A stretch of 64,000 bases of DNA from Dipetalonema caudispina (lineage: Eukaryota > Nematoda > Chromadorea > Rhabditida > Onchocercidae): NCBI GenBank assembly GCA_013365325.1, contig JABVXV010000017.1, positions 62,001-126,000 on the forward strand, given 5' to 3'. This document shows, in pieces, positions 37,792 through 50,200 of the stretch. The notes beneath the pieces are model-generated. The model was given only the letters and a program-made list of their open reading frames with translations, was not told the origin of the DNA and ran no database searches. Each line of letters opens with the position of its first letter. Positions within the stretch are counted from its first letter, which is position 1. Made by a program: the position numbers and the translations under genes.

Positions 37792-39046
37792 CATTTCTTA
37801 CAATAATATGATAATATCCAGAAAGAAAAAAGAAACAATGCAAATCTTCTAATGAATTCATGTTTCAATTTTCAAGCAATAGAATTCCATTGAATAAGAA
37901 ATAAAAATACCTAATTCGGTCAACAAAGAGGGAATAGTTCTCTACAGTCGTTATATTCGTATTATATGTTTCGAAATCTACATCGGGATTGATTGCTCTG
38001 AAAACACAAACAACACCGATGATAAAAAAGAGGTAATGCACGAGTACCTAATAGCATACTTCATGCTAGTTACTTTGATAATAGTACACTTACATCAGAG
38101 TATTCCGTGCTGCATCAACTTTACTCATACCAGAATGCTGCGGTTGATAAAATAAACGATTCATATTAGCAAGCTCTACCTAAAACCAATTGATATAATT
38201 CTTCCTTCGACCTCCACATCACACAAAATATTGTTCTTCTTGGCAAAAAAGCAGTTTAGTGAAGATATCAAAGAATGACATTACCACTGCATTATGGAAG
38301 GTTGAAATAAGGACCAGTGAAAAAGGTTCTTATTTTTTGTCCCAATAATGAAAGTTACCACGTACTTGAGTATTACACAAAATGATTTCTTTCACGACTT
38401 CGTAAGATGAAAAATGATTTTTATCACCAGAAAAGAGAATATATACCTTATCGTAATCAAACAATATAAGCTTTCCAATGCCACATCTTGTCAACATTTC
38501 GGCAACAACACTTCCGACACCACCAACACCTACTATTAGTACTGTTTTTTTTCGGATATCATCATAATTTTTCACAATACCCATTTTCTTCAAAGCCATC
38601 AATCGACTGTATGGATTGGAATCATTCACTTCCGCACTCATCACATCTGCATCATACATTATAAAATAATCGAGGATGAAATGATCACGGAAAACAAAAC
38701 AACTCATTTAGTTACTGCTAATGGCATTGAACAGTATTTAGAAAGATATACAACAGTTATGACGGTGAAAAAATATGACGTAAATATATGACAGTTCGAA
38801 ACAGAGTGAGAAAGGTATGAAGTTTCCTGAGCAATAAAGTTTCTAGTGCGACAATTTTGTAGTAAATCTAGTGAAATGAAATTAAACTATAAGAAAGTTG
38901 GAAAATAACAACTAACCGATTTTGGATCGTTTAACTGCAGTATTCGTATCCTTCATATTATTTCTTTTTATGCATATCAATTCAGTCCCTATCGCTAACA
39001 ACTTGGCGTGCAATGCATCCAATTGTTCCGACAAATTTCTCGACAT
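36039..39046 (-). CDS. uba-5: UBA5, E1-type activating enzyme for UFM1
   Basis: Eleven exons join in phase: 38917-39046, 38447-38646, 38094-38179, 37911-37997, 37370-37451, 37155-37259, 36890-37017, 36683-36818, 36437-36515, 36268-36368 and 36039-36113, giving 402 residues (human 404). UBA5 adenylates UFM1, holds it as a thioester and passes it to UFC1. Visible features: an N-terminal helix ([14 protein letters not shown]), [14 protein letters not shown], the ATP loop [33 protein letters not shown], and catalytic Cys252 in [13 protein letters not shown]. Zinc ligands are ACFAC and SCEDRFC. The UFM1-interacting motif is DWGIEVVDE. The UFC1-binding tail is [14 protein letters not shown]. The starting ATG follows human UBA5 in coiled-coil length. 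The gene is divergent from BOP1. Confidence 0.97.
37763..37791 (+). repeat. Poly(A) tract of 29 bases
   Basis: An uninterrupted A run lies in an intron of uba-5. Confidence 0.85.
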
Positions 39047-39456
39047 TGACTCTTTAATATATAACACATATTGTTATATAGTAATGAAGAAGAACCATCC
39101 ATAAGATAATCAAATCAGTAAAGGTATGATGAACACACAGAGATAAATCTTAATTTAGTTATTTCTAAAATATAACAAAAAATCAATTCACCAAATTTCT
39201 GTCCGTTATCAATGAATAGATGTGTTAAGATAATATGAGGAGATAATGAGAGAGAAAATGCAACATTAATTCAGTAAATGAAATCAGAAGACAACCCTTC
39301 TGTAAAGCTATATCAATGAACCGGCCCGGGCCGGCTTTTGCCAACCAGTCTTTCTTGGCTAAGAGTATGGGTATTTGGGATAGGCTGATTATCATGTTAG
39401 GATTGTTGAGCTTGGCTAGGATTGTAAACACAATAGTAGTTTTTGCAGGTACAACA
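39047..39456. promoter_or_regulatory. Shared divergent promoter region of uba-5 and BOP1
   Basis: The two start codons lie 410 bases apart in opposite directions. The region contains a GC-only palindrome (39321-39334) and a TTTTTGCAG acceptor at about 39441-39449, eight bases before the BOP1 ATG, likely used for spliced-leader addition. Promoter function is inferred from layout only. Confidence 0.5.
39321..39334. repeat. GC-only 14-base palindrome
   Basis: CCGGCCCGGGCCGG is identical to its reverse complement. It is exceptional in this AT-rich window and sits between divergent genes. Confidence 0.9.
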
Positions 39457-42400
39457 ATGATTCATAAGCGAGTAAATTCGATAGAATTGGAAGGAACGAG
39501 TGGAAAGATCGATTATTATGATTCGAGTGATGAAGAGGTTCAATATCTTCGCTTCATCCTTCTTTTTCTAGTTTCCTTGCCAATTCACTATTGCAAGATT
39601 GTTTGTAATGATATAATTATGGCTCATTATAGGATCTGAGGAATACGATAGGTAACATCCCGATTTCGTGGTACGATGATTTTAATCATATCGGTTATGA
39701 TAAAGACGGAAATCAAATCAAATCGACTGAAAAAAAGGATGATATGGAAGAATTTCTCGATCGAATGGACGACCCCAATTATTGGTTAGTTATGAATATT
39801 TTGTTTTTTTTCATACCATTGAAACCAACTCTAACAAGTTTCTGATACGTAAAAGAAGCTGCTTAATTTCAAAGAAAAAGAACTGTTTTTAAAACTATTT
39901 CCTCGATATATATTGTTTTGTTTGTTGTTTATGCAAATAATTGTCAAGAATGAAGGGGTCACGTCGACCGTGTTGAATTTCACTGTTTTAAATAGCCCTG
40001 CGAAGTTGTTGATTCTGTCTTATTTATCTATTGTATAGTGAGTCATGTTGAGAAAGGTTTATATGCGAAATGAACTGTTGCAGGAGAAATGTTTACGATC
40101 GGCAAAGCGGTAGTTTTGTCACTTTAAGCGATGAAGAAGTGAAAAAGCTGAATGCACTGAATGCCTCAAAATATCCATCAGTTGGTTACAATCCATATCA
40201 ACCGTTTTTGGACATCTTCTCATCACAAACAGAAATCCATCCAATATCTAATCGTCCAGATTCCAAACGTTCATTTATTCCTTCATTGGATGAAAAGCGT
40301 CTTGTTGGTCAGTTTTGTTTTTTAGCAAGTTGTAAGATTGCTCCAAACTAAATTACCGTTTTAATATGTCCTTCATAGACATTTTTACCTGTTTAGGGAA
40401 AATGGTGCATGCCATCAAAATGGGTTGGATACGGCCATCTCGACCAAAGCAAATTAAAAAAAAGGTATGGTTCAGAAGCTCTTCATGTAGGACGTAGTTG
40501 CGGATGTCGCTATTAATGCGGAATATTTTTTCATCTCTCTTTCTGAATTTCTTACAGATTTACGATTTATGGGCTGATGATTCCTCCGGAGAAAAAACGA
40601 AAAGTGAATTAGCTAGGATACGAATGCATTTTCCTGCACCAAAAGTTCCCTTACCTGGACATGCTGAAAGTTACAATCCACCAGCAGAATATTTATGTGA
40701 TGAGGAAGAACTGAAGAAATGGGAGGTTAGTTCCTAATAAAATCTATACGCTATGTTGCTTTCAAATAATTTTCACTCAATGTGTATTTCTTGCTGGTAC
40801 AACTCATCAGAGCTGTTAATTTAAAAAACGAACTGTCAGGAAACTGATCCGGAAGATCGACGATTGGACTTTGTTCCAAAAAAATATGATTGTTTGAGGA
40901 AAGTACCGGCATATGATCGGTTTTATAATGATCGTTATCAACGCTGTCTTGATTTATATTTAGCCCCGCGGCAAAGGAAAATGAAGGTATTTTGATTAAT
41001 ATTTTTTGATAAACCTGTCCGAGTTGTAATTGGGGTTTCATTGTATCGTCTTTTAGTTGCTAAGCCAGCTACTTAGTGTATCATCAGGAAATTGATCCGC
41101 AGAAAAAAATTTATATATATGTATTCATATAAGATAGATAAATATATACTTATAATCCTTTTCAGTTGAATGTTGACCATGCGGAGTTGCTTCCTGAACT
41201 TCCTAATCTAGCGGAAATGCGTCCTTTCCCAACGACACAGAGCTTCGTAGGTTTCACTTTTTTATGTTCACAGAATAAAAGATATTGATAAATTTTCATG
41301 ACATGGCTCAAATTTCCAAATCTAAGAAATTCATTTTATTGATTTTTTAAAGCGTATGCTTGGTCATTCCGGGCAAGTGAGGAGTTTGTCATTTGAACCT
41401 GAATCAACGGAAATCTTCGCATCAGGTGGTGAAGATGGAACGCTACGTCTATGGTCCATATGTGATGGACGATGTCTCAAAGTATTGATTTCCGTACATT
41501 TTATTTATTTGTTTTTAACGAATTTAATTATCGCAATAGAAAGCCCCAAAAATGTTTTTAGAAGTTTAAAAATGAATCCGAGAATACCATTAATGCGCAT
41601 ACACCGACTGATTTCTGGATTTTGGTTATCCAGATGTTTTTTAGAGTTCTTGCTCCCATTATTGCTTAAATTGTTTCTTTATTATCGGCAAATTCGTGAA
41701 GATCCATTAAGGGTCGCAGAAAATGTTTTCATAAATTTTCGAATAATCTTGCCTCTCTCTACTCTGATTATATTCTTAAATTCAATTTTTATAATTGAAA
41801 TGCATTTTAGACAACAAGCTTGGAAAGTCCAATAACAAGTGTGGCTTACTGCCCTCTTACAAACTGGACACTTTTGGCTGTTACAATGGAATCGAATAAA
41901 ATGATTTTAACAAATTCTTATTGTGGAGATCGCCATCGTATTACAGCTACTACAGAATATCTATCAAAACTTCGGTGTGAATCTTCAGAAAATGGTACTT
42001 TAGAGTGGATATATGAGGGAAAAGGCAAGATATCAATTGATCTTGGATATGTGGGTTTTCTTTGAATTTTTGTCTAATTGTTGTAATGTTTGCATACATA
42101 ATTTTTGTTTCGGGATAAATAATGACGCTATAATTATCTTCAAATTCCATTCATGAAGTTCGGAATTTTTTTATTCATGTTCAAGTTAACACTGATGGCC
42201 ATCAGAATTAATTACTGGATGTAATGTAATTGTATCACAGTTACATCTACATTATAGAGTATATTTACTTTGAGAGTGTATATCATTTTATTTCTTTAGG
42301 TTGCACGTCAAGTAGTATGGCATCACAAAGGTGATTACTTTGCAACGTTTGCTAATTCGAAGTCGCCGAAACTTATTTATATACATCAACTTTCGAAATG

Positions 42401-43633
42401 CAAATCTCAGGTGAGCAATGGTCTTGTAGAAGGTATGATAAAAGTTGGTCGTCTAAAGCTTTTTTTTGAGTTTCAGTTTAATGATTTCTTGAAATGGTCT
42501 TATTAATTTCAGCGACCTTTTTCTCGCTTAAAAGGCCTTATGACGGTATTATCTTTCCATCCATGTGAGCCGCTTCTGTTTGTTGGAACGCAAAGGCATA
42601 TACGAATTTATGATTTGGCGAAGTGTCAATTGAAAAAAAAGGTCATAACCGGTTCACAATGGGTGAGCTCCGTGCATGTCGATTTTCGAGGAAACAATCT
42701 GTTTGTTGGCGGCCATGATAGAATTTTTTCATGGATTGATTTGCAACTTTCTAATAAACCATGGAAAAGCGTCAAACATCATACGGCTGCTATTCGTGCA
42801 ATTACACAGCATGCAAGGTTTGTTTGCAGCTCTTCTAATTTTCTTTTTTTTTTTGACAAATAGAAACCTGGATGAGGAAGTGAAGGCTGTCCCTATACTA
42901 AGGTGTAATTATCTCGATGGCCTTTTATCTCTTAAGAACCTACAGATTTTTTAAATTTTTTGCCTACAACTATTTTATATCTCATCAATCTGGTGGTCTA
43001 CCGAAGTGAGAAGGATCTCACTGAATTTAATGTCTTGTTTTCCGGAACATTAAAGACTTGAAACTTTGTTTTTCTTCCCGTGAAGAGTGAGTAATATAAT
43101 GTCATTAAACGAATCATGTTTTTTGTTCACAAAACTAAAATTGTATTTACCTACTAGTAAAGGTTTAATTTTCGAAATAGGGATTTGATCATTTTCTCGT
43201 TGTTTATGGTTTATTTAAATAGTATTTTGGTGCAAGACATTTTAAAGATACTAAATTTTGTTAAAGCCGAAATCGCTTTTTTTTCAAAGTTGTTTGTTGG
43301 TATTGGAAAAGAAATAGCATATTTTTTTAAAATTATTTGAAAAATGATTCTGCAATTCTCATCAACAAGCTTTTTGATAACTCTTCTTCGGAAATTTCGT
43401 GGTTTTCCAGGTATCCATTAATAGCAACTGTATCGGATGATTCAACCGCAGTTGTGTATTATGCTCGAGTCAATAGTGATCCATTCAAAGAGAATGAATT
43501 CGTACCAGTACGAAGGTTACGTACCCAAACAGCTCAGAGAAATGGTCTTTCAATTCTAGCCGCTATATTTCATCCCTCACAACCGTGGCTAATAACTGCA
43601 CACGTTGATGGCTCAATTGCTTTATTCACTTAG
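39457..43633 (+). CDS. BOP1: BOP1 ribosome biogenesis factor
   Basis: Twelve exons join in phase: 39457-39537, 39633-39784, 40084-40307, 40397-40464, 40558-40725, 40840-40986, 41166-41246, 41353-41481, 41811-42050, 42300-42410, 42513-42817 and 43411-43633, giving 642 residues. BOP1, with PES1 and WDR12, matures 28S and 5.8S rRNA and the 60S subunit in the nucleolus. The BOP1-specific N-terminal domain is clear: [81 protein letters not shown]. Then come WD40 repeats ([46 protein letters not shown]) ending [18 protein letters not shown]. Human BOP1 has a longer acidic N-terminus. The frame is also open upstream to an ATG at 39316, but that extension is hydrophobic and crosses the likely trans-splice site. 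Confidence 0.96.
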
Positions 43634-44296
43634 GCGCGTTGAACTTAAGCTAATATGAAAGCTATTTTAATTCACTACTCATTAATTGTCAAATTTTTCT
43701 CCAATAAAACTCACTAATAATGTATCGCAGATGTTTATTTGACACGTTGTTCTACTGATCAATCTGTAAACTGCTGTGAAAGCCCATTCGTTGAGGGATA
43801 GTTTTCGTTCCAAGGTTTTAAAAGAGAGGTTGACTATTAACTTAACATACAACGTTGATACTCCGTTTAACATTAGATTTTATGTTTTATGCAAATGTCA
43901 GAAAATCTCGATTCTTGGTGGTGTTTAATACTTTGTTGTAAAAGAAACATAAATTTCATTATGGACAACACTGGAACTAAGAAATAATGTTTCAACAGAA
44001 ACAACTAAACAATGGAAAAACTATTAACAAAATTCTATGTCTGGTCGAAATCCAAGTGAAGGGTTTTGCATTGCGCCGATCGAAACACCCTCTACTTAGG
44101 TCAAATAAATGATTTTTTGTCCGAATAGGATTCTTTAGCATAACAGCTGCTAGTATGTCGTTTTTTTGTGGACGTAATCTACACAAGAAAGATAACGGTA
44201 GGATTTCGTCAGAATTGAATGTGACTCAGAAGCTAGAGCTTTGTTCGGTTACCGTGAAGTTAAAGCTTCGGATTGCAAATTGGTGGTAATTAGCTC
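43634..44296. other. Convergent spacer, BOP1 and NOAH-1 3' ends
   Basis: Untranslated sequence only; no frame with family likeness on either strand. Confidence 0.45.
43703..43708 (+). terminator. Probable poly(A) signal of BOP1
   Basis: AATAAA lies 70 bases past the BOP1 stop codon. Confidence 0.6.
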
Positions 44297-47200
44297 TTAG
44301 TATTTCTTTTTGTAATTTCCTGTTAGCCTTTGGAATACATAATGAGCAACAACAATAGCCTGCACGGCTGTGATAATAAGAAGTAGACCAAAAATAGCAA
44401 ATAACGATATTTTGGCCATACAAAGTTGTCCTGGTAAGGCGGTTATCGTCATCTCCGGTTCCTGGAAATGATTTTTTTTAAACTATATTGTGCAAACATT
44501 CTATGGTTGTGTTGGAAAATGAATAAATAAATAAATCAGACTTCTCGCACAAGGTCGAAAGTTTGTGATCGTGCAAGGGCCGCTGGTTCGGCAACTTGAA
44601 GAGGGTCTATCACGATCACAGATGTTGTAGCTTGAGCGCGTTTCGGGATTCTATACCTTTCCGTTTCATCTGAAAAATTAATATCTCAGGGACAGGAAGT
44701 TCAAATGTGGAAGTCTTACAATCGATGGTGCAGTGTGTTGCATTTTAAAACGTGGTAATATGCGATACTTCATGCAAGTCATAAATGGATTTATGGGATA
44801 ATAAATCAATATGATTACATGTATCATAACGACCTTATGTATTCATACTCAAATAACCATCAACTGTGTGGTTCTCGTAAAATATTGAGAAAAACAGCAG
44901 GATGAATTGCCCTAATTTCCCAGCAACATTAATTCCTTCACTTACAATCAGTAACTGAATTGGTTGTACTGCGCTTCTTTCGACCCCACGATTGTTTTTG
45001 TTCTTTGCCTAGTTGACATGTCACCTAAAAGAATAAATCTAATTGAATTGTCATCCACAGTGTTTGGGGAAACAATATTCGTGGTTAACCACAATACTGA
45101 AACCTAGGAACTTATATCCAGCTTATTTATTGTAATTAAATAGCTGTGATATCACCTCTTTACAGCTCTTCATGCAAATATCCAGGTGACATGTTATTCT
45201 GACTACACTAGACGAATCGAATCGGAAAGCTTGCAAGTGTGCTATCTTTACTGAGGACGACATCACTTCTATCGGATTGGGCATAATTTTCTGCGATACA
45301 GCTGGCGTTGGGCAACTGAAATGTATTCTCTTAGAGAAGAGCAGCAATGAATGATAACAGAAACAATATCTAACGTTAAACAGGTTGCGTCAAATGTTAG
45401 AAATAGCTTCAGTTAATGAATGTCAAAAAATATCTATTTGTTTCTTTATGGCGTATGCGCAACACAGACTGATTTATCATTTCTTTGTGTCAGTTCACAA
45501 ATTTCGATCAGTTTTTTTTGTGAATGAATTGGTCACCCATTTACGATGAGCTGTAAATTTTCATCCGCATTTAGAGTAGTAGTTCCTGGCTCAGCAAAAC
45601 AATCTCGAACGAAAAAGTCAAGTTCTTCATCCATAGTCATTATTTCCCAACGCAATTGTAGGATATCACCAAGTTTTGCCTAAAAAGATCGATAAATTTA
45701 TAATGTTTCTTTTTTTCTTTTTTTTTTTTTTTTTTAGTAAAATCAATTCTATCAAATATGAAATTCCTACGTGAATTAATTATAAAGTAAATTTATAAAT
45801 CAGCACTTGTAGAACAGGTTGATACTCTCCTTGTCCACTCAACATTTGCATTAGCACTGGATTACCAAGTTCTATTTTTCCTCGTGGTTGAATAAGGGAT
45901 GCTTCGGGACCACTGAAATTTTTTTTGTTAAAGCACTACCGCTACACTCAAAGCACCAAACATCTGGAAATAAACAACCTTTCCTGCCATCTAAAGTAAT
46001 TTAAGCTGATAGAAAATTTGAAATGTAAATTACTTACTCAATTGTGAGATTGGCACCAGCAGTAACTTTTCCACCAAGCATTGAACTGTAGTCACAGCTT
46101 ACTTCAAAAATTTGATCCATGGAAGTAACCAGTCCAGGTATACCCAAATTATTTGTCTGGACAACTATCGTTGACTTGTAAGTACCATTGTTCTGAAAGT
46201 ACATCATCAGGAATATAACAGTTCCACAATCCTCCCAATTCGGTAACTTTACGATTTTAAAATCGCTTAAAAATTAGTAAGTTATCGTACTTACTTGCTG
46301 AAGATCACATTAACTTTCATTACCTTTTTATATGTCACACATCAGTTTTAGCTAGAAGAGCCAGAGAAAGAATAATGAGAGGGTCCTAGGCTCTTAAAAA
46401 CGAAATGTATTCCCTAAACAATGCAATAAACATACCATATCCTGGATTCCGCAATCTCTTTGTAGTTCTACAGCCTGTCGCCTTATGCGCAGTTCATCGG
46501 CGGGTTTACCCAGTTTATCGCCTTCGGTTATTGCTTGCTGAATATTCACTCGGTCAGCGACAACCCTTTCGTCAGCTACCATTTTTGAACCAAAATTCGG
46601 TGGTAAGCCAATTACTAACGTAGCACTTTCACTATCCGTAACCTCTACTCGACAGGTTTCGTACTTGTTTTTAACAAACATCACTCCCGAGAATGCTTCT
46701 GTATTTCTCACCTGTAATTCAATTTATTCAATGCATTATGGTTTAAAAGTAATCAACAAATCGGGTGATAAGCTAGCACTATTAAATATATTAATTAATT
46801 TAATCAAGGATAACCTGCACTTTGATGCCTTCATAGTTGCAAATTGTTTTCACTGCATCCGGAGCAATTTGCACTACAGGTCCTGGAAATCTTCCGGATG
46901 AAGAAATGGTGAATGTAGCATCAGGTGACGATCCCGCACCACCATTTGCTCTTCCGGAAGCCGCAGCCCCCTTACTTATAGTCTCTGGAGCTCGTCGTTG
47001 CGCTTCTTGTTCGCGTAAGAAAGGTTTTGTCTAAAAGAACTTTATCATCCACTTCCGAACAAATTCAACTGATTTCTTATAAAATGCCTTGAACACTCTC
47101 CGAACGTAATCATTTGGGCGAAGAGACAGAGCTAAACATTAGAAATAAAGAAATTGTAGTTGTAAAAGTTTACTTTTGAGGCGATAAAATGTGATTTAGT

Positions 47201-50200
47201 TTCTTGTTTCTGAGCAGCTGAAGACTGTGAAACATTCTGAAGAAGATGTCTAGGGACATTGGCAGCGGCGCTATATTCTGATTCCACTTCTTTTACCAGA
47301 CAGAGATTTTTGTAAAAGTCTGTGAAATCATGTGGCTTTCCATTTCCTTCGATCTTATCAAATAGTTCACAACGACCATTCCTTCTGTTGTAATTTACAC
47401 CTTCACAACTGAAACAAGTCTGGTAAGAATTACTTCCGAAATTAAATCCGGAATAAAGACCAAATTTCGATCATACCATTTGAAAGCACTTGTCTCTTGC
47501 CATTTTCACGCTGACAATAACAGCAAAATTATGGAGATTTGCGTTTGATTTTAAAATGAGACTGATTTTGAACTTACGAAGAGTTCAGAAAAAATATGAG
47601 CAATTGAAGTGAAGTAAAATCAACAAATATAAAATGAACCGCTCGGTAGATGCGCAAAGATTCAGACAATTTGTGAGGGCGGTTGCTTCATAGAACTGCG
47701 ATGGTACCGCATCATATATACTATATAAATATCTCGAGAATCGTGTTACGTCACTTTGCTGTGCACAAACTTTTGTCTCTGGAAAACAGATCGCGATTTC
47801 TTGACCCTATTATTATTCTTGAATACTGAATATCTTTAGGTGTATAATGATTGAACGATTCCACAAATGTTAGCGTTCGGAAATTGTTTACGTTTACGCT
47901 ACTTGCAAATAACTTTTCATGGCAAACCCCCAAAAAATGTTATCTACCTCATTCGATAGTTGTTATTTCCTTAATTTCTGCAAATCAAAAGTCACGAATT
48001 ATTTCCAAATAAATACATTCCTTGAAATTTAAACAGTTATATAATTAAAATTGACGGGAAATAGTATTTCTCTTCACTAAGAGGCTAATTCATTCATAGA
48101 TTCAGATGCAACAAAATTATGTCAAGGAATTCAACGAATCGTAAAAGATCGTTCCTTTGCCATTAATGTTGTTCCCGTCGTCAAGTGATCATCTTTCTTC
48201 TCTCTCTAACCCGTTGATATTATGCTTTTCAGCGGTAAATTTGAGCCTGTCTGTACAGATGCAAACTGATGAAAGAGAATTTCCAGAATGCTTCTTACGA
48301 TCTAGACAGTGAAGGTCGTAGAGATCAATGCCCGAGTGGACTGCAGGTCGTAAGGTTGTTTTCCCATCAACATATAACAGATCACAATCAGATGTCTGCT
48401 TATCAAAATTAAATGCGCGACATTTCTCGGGAGCCATTTCGTAACATCTGAAATTAATAACAACAACAACAACAACATTCTAATTAAAAGCACTACTACC
48501 ATTACACTATATCTTCCTCACATATGCGACGATACCATTACAATTGCAAATATAAATGCAGCACCTCTACAATTTAGCACTTATTTAAAATTATCAGTAA
48601 CCTGTGCTTAGAGACAGCAGTTAATCTGATCTCATAAAAACAAACTTCGTCATGCAATCAACAACTGAATTTCCGGCTGACTGCAAAATATGAATCGATC
48701 CTTCGCCTTCAGGAAGTGCTGCATTAACTGTACGTACAGTATGTAGTGTTGTACCGTTTGGACATGTTTCAGGGTGCAAATGACAAGTAATATCAAAATA
48801 ATCGACCTAAAATGAAAAATTTAATTGACCTCCACAGGAAAGAAACAGTGAGTTGCTTTTCCTTATAGAATGAAAAACAAACGAAGTTAATGGGAGGAAT
48901 ATAACTGATAAATTTGACCAAAAGTTACAGTAAGTCTCCCAATTTTTCAGAAAATAAGTAGCAAATATGCAAAAGTGTTCTTATTGGCAAAATAAGTTGA
49001 CATAAAACACATGGCGTTATTTATTTGAAGCAGTTTCTTTTGAAATAAATAATCCTGGATTAATTTTGAAATCCGAACTTGGAATTCCTCTCCTTCCGGT
49101 ATAAACAAGTCCGGTTTATTTTCTCGTGTTTCAGCGTTTAAAATACATTCTTGCTCGTTGTAATAATACATCACTGATTTGCATTCGAAATTTTCTCCTG
49201 TTTCTGGTGGAGGACTGAAAACGAAAAATTTGCTGCTTTTTTATCATCAAACTATTCCAAAAAAAAAAAAAAGAAACACTTTCCATAGCCATTTAGATCA
49301 GGAATCAAACGATTTGTTTATCTCTTTCATAATGGTACTAAAATTATTCCAAAAAATGGACTACAATAGCGATATCAAAATATTGATATTAGAATTAACA
49401 AATATCTAACTCACTTTGTGCACTGATCAAGGCACATCGTCACCGACGGTACATTTTCCATAACAAATGCAGCAAACCCAACTAGTATCATTTGCGGTAC
49501 ACGCTCAAATGACGGTACATTGCGACATGTTCGTGGCGCTAAATTACAAGCTTATTTTGATATGACAAGCTAATATTTCTCACTTATAAATAAAATGTAT
49601 TTGATTTTGTTCCATCCTATTAGGTGCAGAAAGAGTAAACATCAAATAATTTCATTGCTTTGAAAACATACATGCGAAACACTTTTTCTCATAATATGTG
49701 AAACCATCGGCCTCCACCAAATTGCCACGACCAAGTGGTTTAGAACGTTCATCAGAAAGTATGCAAGCATTGGTTTTCGGATTATGCATGAATGATTTAC
49801 AGTTGAAATCGTTGGCCTAAACAGTTAATCGTCAGCCTCTGTGAGTTTTCCTTTACATCAACATTTCGAAAGAGGGAAAACACTCATAGTCTCGAAATTA
49901 CCGAACAAATCATTCCTGTATACTCATATTTCTGTTGTGATGCTGATAATCAGTAAATAGATCAGTGGGTGATAAGGAAGAAATTCCGCCCATAATATGA
50001 ATGGTTTAAAAAATGTTGGACTAATCACTTTATTCAGAAGTATACTGAAAGAATGGGAAGGGAACAAATTTGTCCAAACTGGATTCGGTACTTTGCAATT
50101 AGGAAAATCTTTAAATTTAGCTTGCAAAGTGGATCGATCATTAGTTTATCTCATTATTGCTGAAGTATTTTACCGTTGTGGATAATCGCTGAGTACACAA

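Noticed and set aside
38922..39104. Plus frame with a signal-peptide-like start ([15 protein letters not shown])
   Set aside because: It is antisense to the first exon of uba-5, whose product matches the family.
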